Origin: Dechloromonas sp. HYN0024 | GTDB taxonomy: Bacteria > Pseudomonadota > Gammaproteobacteria > Burkholderiales > Rhodocyclaceae | Length of the DNA stretch: 64,000 nucleotides | Assembly: GCF_003441615.1 (NCBI RefSeq) | Contig: NZ_CP031842.1 | Coordinates: 634,501 to 698,500, forward strand | Direction: 5' to 3' | Part shown: positions 42,721 to 52,155 of the stretch, in pieces | Layout: each line of letters begins with the position of its first letter | Numbering within the stretch: position 1 is the stretch's first letter | Notes under the pieces: generated by a model | What the model was told of the DNA's origin: nothing | The model's input: only the letters and a program-made list of their open reading frames with translations | The model's database searches: none | Translations under genes and position numbers: made by a program

Positions 42721-44145
42721 ATGTCTGGAACGCAAACCACATATAACGATAAGGTCGTACGGCAATTCACCGTTATGACCGTCATCTGGGGCATTGTTGG
42801 CATGCTGGTCGGTGTCATCATTGCTGCGCAGCTGGTCTGGCCGGAGCTGAATATTGGCTTCCTGCATTTTGGCCGTCTGCGTCCGTTGCATACCAACGCG
42901 GTTATTTTTGCGTTTGGTGGCTGCGCCTTGTTCGCAACGTCTTACTGGTGCGTTCAGCGCACCTGCTGTACGCGTCTTTGGGGCGGTCCGCTGGTTCCCT
43001 TTACTTTCTGGGGCTGGCAAATCGTCATTCTTCTCGCTGCCATCACTTTGCCGCTGGGTATCACCTCCGGTAAGGAATATGCCGAGCTGGAGTGGCCGAT
43101 CGATATCCTGATCACGCTGGTCTGGGTGTCTTACGCTCTGGTCTTCTTCGGTACCATCGCCAAGCGCAAGGTGTCGCATATTTATGTCGCCAACTGGTTC
43201 TTCGGCGCCATGATTCTGACCGTTGCCCTGCTGCATCTGGTGAACAGCGCCGCCATGCCGGTTTCGCTGACCAAGTCCTACTCGGCTTACGCTGGTGTCC
43301 AGGACGCGATGATCCAGTGGTGGTATGGTCACAACGCCGTGGGCTTCTTCCTGACTGCTGGCTTCCTTGGCATCATGTACTACTTCGTACCGAAGCAGGC
43401 TGGTCGTCCGGTGTATTCGTATCGCCTGTCGGTCGTCCACTTCTGGGCGCTGATCTTCACGTACATGTGGGCGGGCCCGCACCACCTGCACTACACCGCC
43501 CTGCCGGACTGGACCCAGTCTGTCGGTATGGTGTTCTCCCTGATTCTGCTGGCTCCGTCCTGGGGTGGCATGATCAACGGCATCATGACCCTGTCGGGTG
43601 CCTGGAATAAGCTGCGTGACGATCCTATCCTGAAGTTCCTGATCACCTCGCTGTCCTTCTACGGTATGTCCACGTTCGAAGGCCCGATGATGTCGATCAA
43701 GACCGTTAATGCCCTGTCGCATTACACGGACTGGACCGTCGGTCACGTGCACTCCGGTGCTCTCGGCTGGGTTGCCATGGTGTCGATCGGTGCCATGTAC
43801 TACCTGATCCCGCGCCTCTTCGGCAAGACCGAAATGTATAGCACCAAGCTGGTCACGACCCACTTCTGGATCGCTACCATCGGCACCGTTCTTTACATCG
43901 CTTCGATGTGGATTGCCGGTGTGATGCAGGGCCTGATGTGGCGTGCGGTTAACGCTGACGGTACGCTGGCTTACAGTTTCGTCGAGTCGGTCAAGGGTTC
44001 CTACCCGTTCTGGGCGATCCGCTGGCTGGGTGGCGTTCTGTTCCTGTCGGGCATGCTCCTCATGGCATACAACATGTTCAAGACCATGGCTGGCGGCAAG
44101 ACTGCTGATACCACGGTGAACGTTCCTGTCGCTCATCACGCCTGA
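42721..44145 (+). CDS. ccoN: cbb3-type cytochrome c oxidase subunit I (CcoN)
   Basis: 474-aa catalytic haem-copper subunit with twelve helices; reduces oxygen with high affinity and pumps protons. Haem and CuB histidines lie in [12 protein letters not shown], the HH pair of GPHHLHYT, and [14 protein letters not shown] 42721 with GAGAGGG upstream; the 20 codons before it are leader. First gene of ccoNOQP. Confidence 0.97.
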   Translation: MSGTQTTYNDKVVRQFTVMTVIWGIVGMLVGVIIAAQLVWPELNIGFLHFGRLRPLHTNAVIFAFGGCALFATSYWCVQRTCCTRLWGGPLVPFTFWGWQIVILLAAITLPLGITSGKEYAELEWPIDILITLVWVSYALVFFGTIAKRKVSHIYVANWFFGAMILTVALLHLVNSAAMPVSLTKSYSAYAGVQDAMIQWWYGHNAVGFFLTAGFLGIMYYFVPKQAGRPVYSYRLSVVHFWALIFTYMWAGPHHLHYTALPDWTQSVGMVFSLILLAPSWGGMINGIMTLSGAWNKLRDDPILKFLITSLSFYGMSTFEGPMMSIKTVNALSHYTDWTVGHVHSGALGWVAMVSIGAMYYLIPRLFGKTEMYSTKLVTTHFWIATIGTVLYIASMWIAGVMQGLMWRAVNADGTLAYSFVESVKGSYPFWAIRWLGGVLFLSGMLLMAYNMFKTMAGGKTADTTVNVPVAHHA

Positions 44146-44161
44146 TTAGGGGGAGATAATA

Positions 44162-44797
44162 ATGATCAAGCACGAGCATATTGAAAAAAGCGTTGGCCTG
44201 CTCATCGTCCTGACGCTGCTAACCGTGATTTGGGGCGGTCTGCTCGAAATCGTTCCGCTCTTCTTCCAAAAGTCGACCACGACCCCGGTTGAAGGTGTCA
44301 AACCTTACGAAGCCGTTCGTCTGGCCGGTCGTGACGTTTATATCCGCGAAGGCTGCTTCCTGTGCCACTCGCAGATGATTCGTCCGTTCCGTGCTGAAAC
44401 CGAGCGTTATGGCCATTACTCCGTCGCTGGCGAGTATGTCTATGACCATCCGTTCCAGTGGGGTTCGAAGCGTACCGGTCCGGATCTGCATCGCGTCGGT
44501 GGCCGTTACTCTGACGAATGGCAGCGCGCTCACCTGATGAATCCTCGCGATGTGGTGCCCGAGTCCAACATGCCGGCATTTGCCTTCCTGGCAAGCAACA
44601 AGGCCAAGGACACCGTCGGTGCTGACATCGAGAAGAAGATGCAGATTATGCGCGTTTATGCGAACGCCCGCGGTATCCCCACCTATACGGAAGAGGAAAT
44701 CAAGGGTGCCAAGGCTGCTATCGGTGAACAGACCGAAATGGATGTTCTGATTGCGTACCTGCAGGGCATGGGTACTGCATTGAAGAACGTCAAGTAA
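44162..44797 (+). CDS. ccoO: cbb3 oxidase monohaem subunit II (CcoO)
   Basis: 211-aa membrane-anchored c-type cytochrome: one N-terminal helix (residues 10-35), the haem site CFLCH (about residue 66) and distal methionine in ESNMPAF. Accepts electrons for CcoN. RBS GGGGGAG, 16 bp after ccoN. Confidence 0.97.
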   Translation: MIKHEHIEKSVGLLIVLTLLTVIWGGLLEIVPLFFQKSTTTPVEGVKPYEAVRLAGRDVYIREGCFLCHSQMIRPFRAETERYGHYSVAGEYVYDHPFQWGSKRTGPDLHRVGGRYSDEWQRAHLMNPRDVVPESNMPAFAFLASNKAKDTVGADIEKKMQIMRVYANARGIPTYTEEEIKGAKAAIGEQTEMDVLIAYLQGMGTALKNVK

Positions 44798-44802
44798 TAG
44801 CC

Positions 44803-44979
44803 ATGGACATCAACGATCTGCGTTCCATTGTGACGGTTGTCGGGTTGCTTTGCTTCCTGGCAATCATCGGATGGGCTTACAGCAAGAGCAGCCAGAAGGG
44901 CTTTGAGGAAGCTGCCAACTTGCCGTTCGCAGAACACGATGATCAGGGCGCGATGTCCGATACTTCGCGCCCTCGCTGA
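44803..44979 (+). CDS. ccoQ: cbb3 oxidase small subunit CcoQ
   Basis: 58-aa protein starting MDINDLRSIVTVVG, one helix (residues 8-26) and a short acidic tail (NLPFAEHDDQ). Size, sequence type and place between ccoO and ccoP define it. Stabilises the complex. Confidence 0.93.
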   Translation: MDINDLRSIVTVVGLLCFLAIIGWAYSKSSQKGFEEAANLPFAEHDDQGAMSDTSRPR

Positions 44980-44993
44980 AAAAAGGAAAGCAA

Positions 44994-45893
44994 ATGAGCG
45001 ATTTCGTTAGCGAATTCTGGAACATGTACGTGATTGTGATTGTGGTGGGCAGTATTCTTGCCTGCGCAATCCTTCTCTTCATGCAGAGCAAGGCAACCTT
45101 CACGCCGGGCAAGACCATGGGTCATGTCTGGGATGAAACCCTTGAGGAATACAACAATCCGATGCCGCGTTGGTGGAGCTGGATGTTCATCATCACCATC
45201 ATCTTTGGTTTTGTCTATCTGGCCCTGTATCCGGGTCTGGGTAACAACAAGGGCATGCTGGGCTGGACGTCTGGTGGTCAACACAAGGCTGAAGTTGAAA
45301 AGATGGATGCCACCGTCAAGCCGCTGTTCGACAAGTACATGGCCATGGATCTCCAGGCGGTTGCTGCCGACAAGCAGGCCATGGAAATGGGCAAGCGCCT
45401 GTTCCTGACCTACTGCATGCAGTGTCACGGTGCTGATGCCCGTGGTGCCAAGGGCTTCCCGAACCTGACCGACTCCGACTGGCAATTTGGTGGTGAGCCG
45501 GAACAGATCAAGGAAACCATTGCCAATGGTCGTATGGGCGTCATGCCGCCGCACGAGCAACTGGGTGCCGATTCGATCAAGGATCTGGCCAACTTCGTCC
45601 GCTCGCTGTCCGGTCTGCCGAACGATGCCGTCCGCGCTGCCAAGGGTAAGGAAACCTTCACCTCGGCTGGTTGTGTCGGTTGTCACGGCATGGATGCCCA
45701 CGGTATGGCTGCTGTCGGTGCCCCCAACCTGACCGACAAGGTCTGGCTGTATGGTTCTTCTGAAGCGACCATCACCGAAACGATCACCAAGGGCCGTCAG
45801 AACAAGATGCCCGCCTGGAAGGACTTCCTCGGCGATGCCAAGGTTCACCTGCTGGCTGCGTACGTGATCAGCCTGGGCCAAGGCGCCAAGTAA
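44994..45893 (+). CDS. ccoP: cbb3 oxidase dihaem subunit III (CcoP)
   Basis: 299-aa dihaem cytochrome c. Two N-terminal helices (about 8-30 and 58-80) with the conserved HVWDETLEEYNNPMPRWW between them, then two cytochrome domains with CMQCH (about 141) and CVGCH (about 227). Electron entry point of the oxidase. A strong terminator follows. Confidence 0.97.
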   Translation: MSDFVSEFWNMYVIVIVVGSILACAILLFMQSKATFTPGKTMGHVWDETLEEYNNPMPRWWSWMFIITIIFGFVYLALYPGLGNNKGMLGWTSGGQHKAEVEKMDATVKPLFDKYMAMDLQAVAADKQAMEMGKRLFLTYCMQCHGADARGAKGFPNLTDSDWQFGGEPEQIKETIANGRMGVMPPHEQLGADSIKDLANFVRSLSGLPNDAVRAAKGKETFTSAGCVGCHGMDAHGMAAVGAPNLTDKVWLYGSSEATITETITKGRQNKMPAWKDFLGDAKVHLLAAYVISLGQGAK

Positions 45894-45900
45894 TTGGCTG

Positions 45901-45932
45901 AAACGGGGCGGCTTAGCCGCCCCGTTTTTCTT
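45901..45932 (+). terminator. Terminator of ccoNOQP
   Basis: 12-bp perfect stem AAACGGGGCGGC / GCCGCCCCGTTT with TTA loop and T5 run. Confidence 0.92.
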
Positions 45933-46023
45933 TTGTTTCTCAAAATACCGGTTTGTATCCAAATTGCGTTGATCAACGCGCCAGGTAATTTCCGCGCAGC
46001 GTGATTTCGATACAGATAAGATC

Positions 46024-47445
46024 ATGACCGAATCCACCGATAACAACCCTCCTGCCAACTCCGCCGCAACGCCGGCTGAGGTGTCTTTTTACGAAAAGCA
46101 CAAGAAGGTCTACATCCGCGACGTCAAGGGGTGGTGGAATAGCTGGCGCTGGGTCCTGGTCTGGGTCACGCAGATAGTTTTCTATTGTTCGCCGTGGCTG
46201 GAATGGAATGGCCGTCAAGCTGTCCTGCTGCATCTGGTTGAACGGAAGTTCTACCTGTTTGGCCTGGTCTTGTGGCCGCAGGACGTCTTTTACCTGGCCT
46301 TGCTGCTGATTATTTCGGCCTACGCCCTGTTCCTGTTTACTGCCATTGCCGGCCGCCTCTTCTGCGGCTACGCCTGCCCACAGACTGTATATACCGAAAT
46401 ATTCATGTGGGTCGAAAACCGCATCGAAGGTGATCGGTCGGCCCGCCTGAAGCTCGACAATGGACCGATGACGGCACGAAAATTCCGTCTCAAAGCCCTG
46501 AAGCATGCGATCTGGTTGGTGATCTCGTTGTGGACCGGGTTTACGCTGGTCGCCTATTTCACCCCGGTCAGCGAACTGCTCGCCGCACTGCCTTTTGACT
46601 TTTCCGGCTGGGAACTGTTCTGGACCTTCTTCTACGGGGGCTTCTGCTACATGCAGGCTGGCTTCCTGCGCGAGCAGGTCTGCAAGTACATGTGTCCCTA
46701 TGCGCGCTTTCAGGGCGTCATGTTTGACCCTGATACCTTGATCATTACCTACGACCCCGAGCGTGGCGAACCGCGTGGTGCCCGCAAGAAGGCGGTCGAT
46801 GCCAAGGCGGCGGGACAGGGCGACTGTGTCGACTGCGGTCTCTGTGTGGTGGTCTGCCCGACAGGCATCGATATCCGCAAGGGGCAGCAATACGAATGCA
46901 TCGGTTGTGGTGCCTGTATTGATGTCTGTGACCCGGTCATGGACAAGGTTGGCCTGCCGCGCGGGCTTATCCGCTACACCACCGAGAATGCCCTGGAAAA
47001 GCACTTTTCGCCCAAGGAAGTGTTGGCCCATCTGGTTCGTCCGCGAATTATCCTTTACACCGTCATTCTCACGGCCATCACCGTCGCTGCTATCTGGTCG
47101 CTGGCCGTGCGCGTACCGCTCAAGGTTGATGTCATTCGCGACCGTTCCCTGTTGGCCCGCGAGGCTGACGACGGGCGCATCGAAAACGTCTACAACCTCA
47201 AGATCATGAATACGACCGAGGAACCCAAGCGTTATGCGCTGTCGGTCGAGGGTATGGAGGGCGTGGAAATCGTCGGGGATCGTATCGTCGAGGTTGCCAG
47301 CGCGGAAAATCATGAAGTGACAATCGTCGTTCGCGTCCCGCCCGAATCCGGCAAAAAGGGCGCGAACACCATTTATTTTGATATCAAGGCCCAGAACCAC
47401 GAGAAGATTGCGGTTCACGAAAAGGCCTCCTTCCTGATGCCCTGA
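46024..47445 (+). CDS. ccoG: cbb3 oxidase accessory protein CcoG (FixG/RdxA), copy 2
   Basis: 473-aa paralogue of the protein at 30135-31550 with the same layout: CGYACPQTVYTEIF, ferredoxin motifs CVDCGLCVVVCP and CIGCGACIDVCD, a last helix and an Ig-like C-terminus. As the copy placed in the cco cluster just before ccoH, it is the likelier maturation factor. Its own promoter must lie in 45933-46023 after the ccoP terminator. Confidence 0.93.
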   Translation: MTESTDNNPPANSAATPAEVSFYEKHKKVYIRDVKGWWNSWRWVLVWVTQIVFYCSPWLEWNGRQAVLLHLVERKFYLFGLVLWPQDVFYLALLLIISAYALFLFTAIAGRLFCGYACPQTVYTEIFMWVENRIEGDRSARLKLDNGPMTARKFRLKALKHAIWLVISLWTGFTLVAYFTPVSELLAALPFDFSGWELFWTFFYGGFCYMQAGFLREQVCKYMCPYARFQGVMFDPDTLIITYDPERGEPRGARKKAVDAKAAGQGDCVDCGLCVVVCPTGIDIRKGQQYECIGCGACIDVCDPVMDKVGLPRGLIRYTTENALEKHFSPKEVLAHLVRPRIILYTVILTAITVAAIWSLAVRVPLKVDVIRDRSLLAREADDGRIENVYNLKIMNTTEEPKRYALSVEGMEGVEIVGDRIVEVASAENHEVTIVVRVPPESGKKGANTIYFDIKAQNHEKIAVHEKASFLMP

Positions 47446-47446
47446 C

Positions 47447-47968
47447 ATGAGTAATGCAATGACCCTGAAGAACGACAATCAACCTTGGTACAAGGAGCGC
47501 TGGCCGTGGTTCCTGATGGCTGGTCCAGGGATCGTCATCGTCGCCGGTTTCATCACCTTGTGGCTGGCGGTCGCTAGTAACGATGGGCTGGTGACTGATG
47601 ACTATTACAAGCAGGGATTGGCCGTTAACCAGAGCCTGCAGCGTGATCACCAGGCCGGTAGTCTTGGTTTGCATGGTGATGTCATGCGTTCCGGCGAAAA
47701 TATGCGCCTGCTGTTGAGCGCCGATGGCGAGGTCAGTTTGCCATCGGAAATTACCCTCAAGCTGGTGCATCCGACGCGCGCCGGCCAGGATCAGATGGTC
47801 AAGATGACATTGGAAGGACAGGGCTTCTACAGCGGCAAGCTGTCTGCAGGAGTCTCGGGGCGTTGGCTTGTTTCGATTGAGGATCCTGCTGCTCAATGGC
47901 GGCTTCAAGGCGATTGGCAGGCTGATTCGGTGGAACCCCTGCGCCTGACGGCGAAGGCGGGAAAGTAG
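47447..47968 (+). CDS. ccoH: FixH/CcoH-family protein
   Basis: 173-aa single-span membrane protein (helix at about 22-44) with the family motif DDYYKQGLAVNQSL directly after it and a periplasmic beta-rich domain. Assembly factor that stays with the cbb3 oxidase in other bacteria. Starts 1 bp after the ccoG stop; ATG 47459 is an alternative. Confidence 0.9.
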   Translation: MSNAMTLKNDNQPWYKERWPWFLMAGPGIVIVAGFITLWLAVASNDGLVTDDYYKQGLAVNQSLQRDHQAGSLGLHGDVMRSGENMRLLLSADGEVSLPSEITLKLVHPTRAGQDQMVKMTLEGQGFYSGKLSAGVSGRWLVSIEDPAAQWRLQGDWQADSVEPLRLTAKAGK

Positions 47969-47997
47969 TTTATTTATCTGTTACTGGGAGGTGACTT

Positions 47998-48138
47998 ATG
48001 GCTTGGGAACTTTTGTTTAATAGCGATTTTGGTCTGATGAGCTTTGCCGTCATCGTTGGCGTTCTGGTCATCGGTGCGGTGATGGGCAAGATGTACTCCA
48101 ACAAGATGGACGAAGAGTCGCGCAACGCCGGTAAGTGA
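47998..48138 (+). CDS. DUF3149-family mini membrane protein
   Basis: 46-aa protein (MAWELLFNSDFGLMSF...; one helix at about 13-33, tail KMYSNKMDEESR). Typical of the DUF3149 family found behind cco genes in betaproteobacteria. Clear RBS GGGAGG. Function unknown; a role with the oxidase is suggested only by position. Confidence 0.85.
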   Translation: MAWELLFNSDFGLMSFAVIVGVLVIGAVMGKMYSNKMDEESRNAGK

Positions 48139-48180
48139 AGGCGCTTGATCGCGTCGCTCATTGAGCGTTGGCAGGTCATG

Positions 48181-48219
48181 AACCCCCGATCGGGAAACCG
48201 GTCGGGGGTTTGTTTTTTG
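48181..48219 (+). terminator. Terminator after the cco accessory genes
   Basis: 13-bp stem closed by a GAAA tetraloop (AACCCCCGA... / TCGGGGGTT) and TGTTTTTT. Confidence 0.9.
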
Positions 48220-48244
48220 GTGCGGAGTGGCGTAAAAATGACAA

Positions 48245-48895
48245 ATGATTTTTCGCGCCATTTATATTTCGCTACTTTTGCATGCACTGATCCTGCTGCC
48301 GCAGTCTGATCAGGAAGGTCGATTTCGCCAGAATACCAGCGAGCTTCACGGGCCGGCCTCGCCGCAACTGTATGTTGTGGGCGGCAACGGCAGTATGCGG
48401 GCCAATATCTCGCAGCTGGCCAGGGGGGCAGTTGCAGCAAAAGGCGATGGTCGCCAGTCCGCTGCGCCCGATCCGAGAAAACGTCTGCGATCCCGGTTGT
48501 CCGGCGCACTGGTGCCGAATCCGGTCGAGGCGGGTGAGTCGGGGCAGCCTTCTTTCATGGCATCTGCGGAAGCGAAGGGGGTCGATACGCCGCCAGCGGC
48601 GGACATGCTCCGTCAATATCGTCTAAATATCGCGCGGAGCGCTCGCCAGCTTAATGTCTATCCCCGTCTTGCTAAGGGTGATGAACGGCAGGGCACAGTC
48701 GTTGTTGGCATCGTTTGGCCGGCGAGTCAGGGTCACGCGCGGATTGTTCTTGAAAGTTCCTCTGGCCATGAGGCACTGGACCATCAGGCGCTACAAATGA
48801 TTGCTCAGGCGGCAAGTCAGGCGGTACTCCCGGATGGGCTACGCGGAAGAGCCCTGACGGTTTCGGTGCCGGTGGTGTATGGGCCAGGCGATTGA
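48245..48895 (+). CDS. TonB C-terminal-domain protein
   Basis: 216-aa protein with an N-terminal membrane anchor (residues 2-20), a long disordered Pro/Ala/Gly-rich middle and a TonB-like C-terminal domain (about 135-216: YPRLAKGDERQGTVVVGIVW, SGHEALDHQALQMI). Probably an energy transducer-like envelope protein, but no ExbB/ExbD or receptor lies nearby. Confidence 0.8.
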   Translation: MIFRAIYISLLLHALILLPQSDQEGRFRQNTSELHGPASPQLYVVGGNGSMRANISQLARGAVAAKGDGRQSAAPDPRKRLRSRLSGALVPNPVEAGESGQPSFMASAEAKGVDTPPAADMLRQYRLNIARSARQLNVYPRLAKGDERQGTVVVGIVWPASQGHARIVLESSSGHEALDHQALQMIAQAASQAVLPDGLRGRALTVSVPVVYGPGD

Positions 48896-48900
48896 TTCGC

Positions 48901-49449
48901 CTATAGCGGCGCAAGATCCGCTTCATGAAAGCCGAAGCTGCCCTTGGCCCGGTCTGCCAAGTAATAGTCGAGACAAAGGCTGACACTACGAAATGCCAGC
49001 TCGTCCCAGGGGATGTTCGCCGGATCAAACAGGCTGACTTCAAGGCTCTCTTCTCCGGCAGAAAAATGGGGGCTGTTCATGCGGCCACGATAAAACAGGT
49101 GGACCTGGTTGATATGGGCGATGCTGATCATGGCGAAAGGGGCATCCATCCGCATCGCCACGCCAGCTTCTTCGAGCGTCTCGCGGGCCGCTCCCTGCGC
49201 AGTGGTCTCGCCGTTTTCCATGAAGCCGGCCGGTAATGTCCAGTAGCCGAGACGGGGTTCGATGGCGCGCCGGCAGAGCAGGATTTGACCTTCCCATTCC
49301 GCGACGCAGCCAACCACCAGGCGCGGATTTTCATACTGGATGTGGCCGCAGGCCGGGCAGACGTATCTCGCCAGTGAGTCGCCGGGGGGCACGGCGAAAA
49401 TCACATTGGCGGCGCAATGGTTGCAGTATTGAATCACGGAGAGTCGCAT
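48901..49449 (-). CDS. Nudix hydrolase with N-terminal zinc ribbon
   Basis: 182-aa enzyme: zinc ribbon CNHC...CPAC (residues 9-34), then a Nudix fold with box GFMENGETTAQGAARETLEEAGV. Hydrolyses a nucleoside-diphosphate-linked substrate; resembles the NADH/ADP-ribose group but shorter than NudC, so the substrate is open. Confidence 0.87.
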   Translation of the reverse strand: MRLSVIQYCNHCAANVIFAVPPGDSLARYVCPACGHIQYENPRLVVGCVAEWEGQILLCRRAIEPRLGYWTLPAGFMENGETTAQGAARETLEEAGVAMRMDAPFAMISIAHINQVHLFYRGRMNSPHFSAGEESLEVSLFDPANIPWDELAFRSVSLCLDYYLADRAKGSFGFHEADLAPL

Positions 49450-49519
49450 CGTGGAGTGATGCTGCGCAGTGTAACACCCGCCAATTCTGAATATTCAGAC
49501 GTCGTCGCCCTCTCTTTCT

Positions 49520-49549
49520 TTGCACGCCGGCAATTCAAGTGGCTACAAT
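49520..49549 (+). promoter_or_regulatory. Putative sigma-70 promoter of motAB
   Basis: TTGCAC, 18-bp spacer, TACAAT, 63 bp ahead of motA. No clear flagellar sigma-28 motif was seen. Confidence 0.5.
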
Positions 49550-49611
49550 AGCGGAAACCAATTAGCGGGCGGATCTAGGCCGGTTTCCGCGGGTGCGACA
49601 GGGGGCTTTGC

Positions 49612-50469
49612 ATGTTTCTGATTGTTGGTTACGTCATCATTCTGGCTTCGGCGCTCGGAACCTATGCCATCCACGGCAGTCTCCTTGCGCTATGGGTGCC
49701 GACCGAGTACATCGCAATTGTGGGTCTGACGATTGGCTATTTCGTTGCCGCCAACGACATCAAGATCATCAAGGCGACGGTTGGTGCCATTCCGGGGATC
49801 TTCAAAGGGTCGAAATACAACAAGGCGTTTTATATAGATGCCCTGGCGATGCTTTTCGAGATTCTCGGCAAAGTCCGCAAAGAAGGCCTTATGTCGATCG
49901 AAGGGGATATCGAAAACCCCGAAGCCAGCCCGATTTTCAGCAAATATCCGAATCTGGTGCATGATCACCACGTCATGGAGTTCACCTGCGACTATCTGCG
50001 CATGATGGTCGGGGGCAATTTGAACACCGTTGAAATTGAAAGCTTGATGGATGTCGAGCTTGAGACCCATCACCACGAAGCGGCTGAACCGGGCCATGTG
50101 GTCGCCTCCGTCGGCGGCGCAGTGCCGGCCTTCGGTATCGTGGTCGCGGTGATGGGGGTGGTCAACGTGATGGGCTCGGTGGGTAGTCCGCCAGCCGTTC
50201 TCGGCAAGATGATCGGTGGCGCACTGGTCGGAACCTTCCTCGGTATTCTGATTTCTTACGGTTTCGTGGAGCCAGTCGCCAAGCTGCTTGAACAAAAGGC
50301 GGCAGAAGGCGGCACGATTTACAAGACCATCAAGATGGTCCTGCTCGCTTCGATGTCGGGCTATGCGCCACAAGTGGCCATCGAGTTTGGCCGGAAGACG
50401 CTGGGTTCTCATGAGCGCCCGACTTTCACCGAACTTGAAGAAGAGATGAAGGCGCGCAAGGGTAAATAG
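49612..50469 (+). CDS. motA: Flagellar motor stator protein MotA
   Basis: 285-aa inner-membrane proton-channel subunit: four helices, the large cytoplasmic loop between helices 2 and 3, and the conserved VGGAVPAFGIVVAVMGVVN with the channel prolines. Powers flagellar rotation with MotB. ATG 49612. Confidence 0.95.
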   Translation: MFLIVGYVIILASALGTYAIHGSLLALWVPTEYIAIVGLTIGYFVAANDIKIIKATVGAIPGIFKGSKYNKAFYIDALAMLFEILGKVRKEGLMSIEGDIENPEASPIFSKYPNLVHDHHVMEFTCDYLRMMVGGNLNTVEIESLMDVELETHHHEAAEPGHVVASVGGAVPAFGIVVAVMGVVNVMGSVGSPPAVLGKMIGGALVGTFLGILISYGFVEPVAKLLEQKAAEGGTIYKTIKMVLLASMSGYAPQVAIEFGRKTLGSHERPTFTELEEEMKARKGK

Positions 50470-50497
50470 CATGTCGCCTGACATTGGATAAAACAAG

Positions 50498-51445
50498 ATG
50501 AGCGACGATTCGACACGTCCCATAATCATCAAGCGCAAGAAGGTCGTGGCCGGTGGTGCCCACGGCGGCGCCTGGAAGATTGCCTACGCCGACTTCGTGA
50601 CGGCGATGATGGCGTTCTTCCTGTTGATGTGGCTACTTGGGTCGACGGCACAGGGTGACTTGGCCGGGATTGCCGATCATTTCCAGAATCCGCTCAAGGT
50701 TGCCAGCCAGGGCGGCAGTGGCTCCGGCGATGCGACCAGTGTGCTCAAGGGGGGCGGCCAGGATCTGACGCGCCAGGCTGGCCAGGTCAAGCGCGGTGAT
50801 ATCGAGGCCAAGAAGTCGACTTCCTTTTCCAAGGAGGCCAATGCCGAATTCCGTCGCAAGGAACAGGAGCAACTCGAAAGCCTGAAGGCCGACATCGAAA
50901 AAATGATCGAGAAGAGTCCGCAACTCGCTCAGTTCAAAAAGCAGATGTTGCTCGACATTACTTCCGAAGGCTTGCGGATCCAGATCGTCGATGAACAGAA
51001 TCGTCCGATGTTCGACTCAGCCAGCGCCGACCTCAAGCCCTACACGCGGGATATCCTGCGTCAGATCGGCAAGGCCCTGAATGGCGTCGGCAACCGGATC
51101 AGCCTGGCCGGACATACCGATGCGTCGCAGTTTTCGGGAGGCGACAGGGGGTATACGAACTGGGAGTTGTCGGCCAACCGGGCGAATGCTTCCCGGCGAG
51201 AATTGGTCATTGGCGGCATGGATGACGCCAAGATCATGCGGGTCGTCGGGCTTGGCGCAACTGTGCTTTTCGACAAAAATGATCCGCTCAATTCGGTCAA
51301 CCGGCGAATCAGTATCGTGATCCTGAATCGCAAGACCGAGAATGCCATCCTGCAGGAAGAGGGGCCAGATTCCGAAGTTGGCGGTGAAGAGCTGCTTCCT
51401 GAGGGACTGAAGTTGCCGCTCGGCGGAAAGGGCACGTCTGGCTGA
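50498..51445 (+). CDS. motB: Flagellar motor stator protein MotB
   Basis: 315-aa partner of MotA: N-terminal RKKVVAGGAHGGAWKIAYADFVTAMMAFF with the proton-carrying aspartate at the start of the helix, a periplasmic linker, and an OmpA-like peptidoglycan-binding domain (about 165-270; SLAGHTDASQF, SANRANASRREL). 28 bp after motA. Confidence 0.95.
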   Translation: MSDDSTRPIIIKRKKVVAGGAHGGAWKIAYADFVTAMMAFFLLMWLLGSTAQGDLAGIADHFQNPLKVASQGGSGSGDATSVLKGGGQDLTRQAGQVKRGDIEAKKSTSFSKEANAEFRRKEQEQLESLKADIEKMIEKSPQLAQFKKQMLLDITSEGLRIQIVDEQNRPMFDSASADLKPYTRDILRQIGKALNGVGNRISLAGHTDASQFSGGDRGYTNWELSANRANASRRELVIGGMDDAKIMRVVGLGATVLFDKNDPLNSVNRRISIVILNRKTENAILQEEGPDSEVGGEELLPEGLKLPLGGKGTSG

Positions 51446-51702
51446 GTGAGGCGCGGTCCGGCGATCTGGTGGCTAAGCATGCCAGGTTTCGAAACAGGGG
51501 CGGGGCATGCGGCTTGGTCTGTCGTAAAGAAGCGAAGCGATTTTCGATGGAATGTTGGTGATGCAGTCGCCGAGTCATTTTCGAGTTGACCAGATTTCGC
51601 AAAAAATGAGTGTTGTTTCGCCAGAAGTGGACAATAATTCCCTTAATCAAACTGGCTTCACCAGCCTCGAGCTTGGATTGTTCTGATTTTTACGAGGAAA
51701 CA

Positions 51703-52068
51703 ATGGCAAAAACCATTCTAGCAGTTGACGATTCGGCCTCCATTCGCCAAATGGTCTCGTTTACCCTGAAGAGTGCCGGATATGATGTGGTTGAGGCGGT
51801 GGATGGGCAGGATGGTCTTGATAAAGCGAAAGCCAGAGCCATTCATCTGGTGCTGACCGACCAGAACATGCCGCGGATGGATGGGCTGACCCTGATCAAA
51901 AATCTTCGCGCCCTGCCGCAGTACGCATCCAGCCCCATCCTGATGCTGACGACCGAGTCTTCCGATGAGATGAAGTTGCAAGGCCGGGCGGCGGGAGCTA
52001 CTGGCTGGCTGGTCAAGCCTTTTGACCCTCAAAAACTGATTGAAGTCGTACGCAAGGTGATCGGCTGA
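51703..52068 (+). CDS. cheY: Chemotaxis response regulator CheY
   Basis: 121-aa single receiver domain: acidic pair VDDSAS, phospho-acceptor in LTDQNMPRMDG, T in MLTTES and K in VKPFDP. RBS AGGAAA before ATG 51703; the longer frame from 51610 is non-coding leader. Phosphorylated by CheA, binds the flagellar switch. Followed by a terminator, so partly independent of cheA. Confidence 0.93.
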   Translation: MAKTILAVDDSASIRQMVSFTLKSAGYDVVEAVDGQDGLDKAKARAIHLVLTDQNMPRMDGLTLIKNLRALPQYASSPILMLTTESSDEMKLQGRAAGATGWLVKPFDPQKLIEVVRKVIG

Positions 52069-52080
52069 GTGAAGCCGGCA

Positions 52081-52104
52081 GACCCGCAATAGCGCGGGTC
52101 TTTT
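52081..52104 (+). terminator. Terminator between cheY and cheA
   Basis: Stem GACCCGC / GCGGGTC with a 6-nt loop and TTTT. Confidence 0.7.
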
Positions 52105-52155
52105 GCATTCAATTTTCGGTATCGTGAGGCTACGGAACCGAGATCAGGGGGTGGC

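Noticed and set aside
42703..44139. 478-aa minus-strand ORF opposite ccoN
   Set aside because: Antisense of a catalytic oxidase subunit with all expected motifs on the plus strand.
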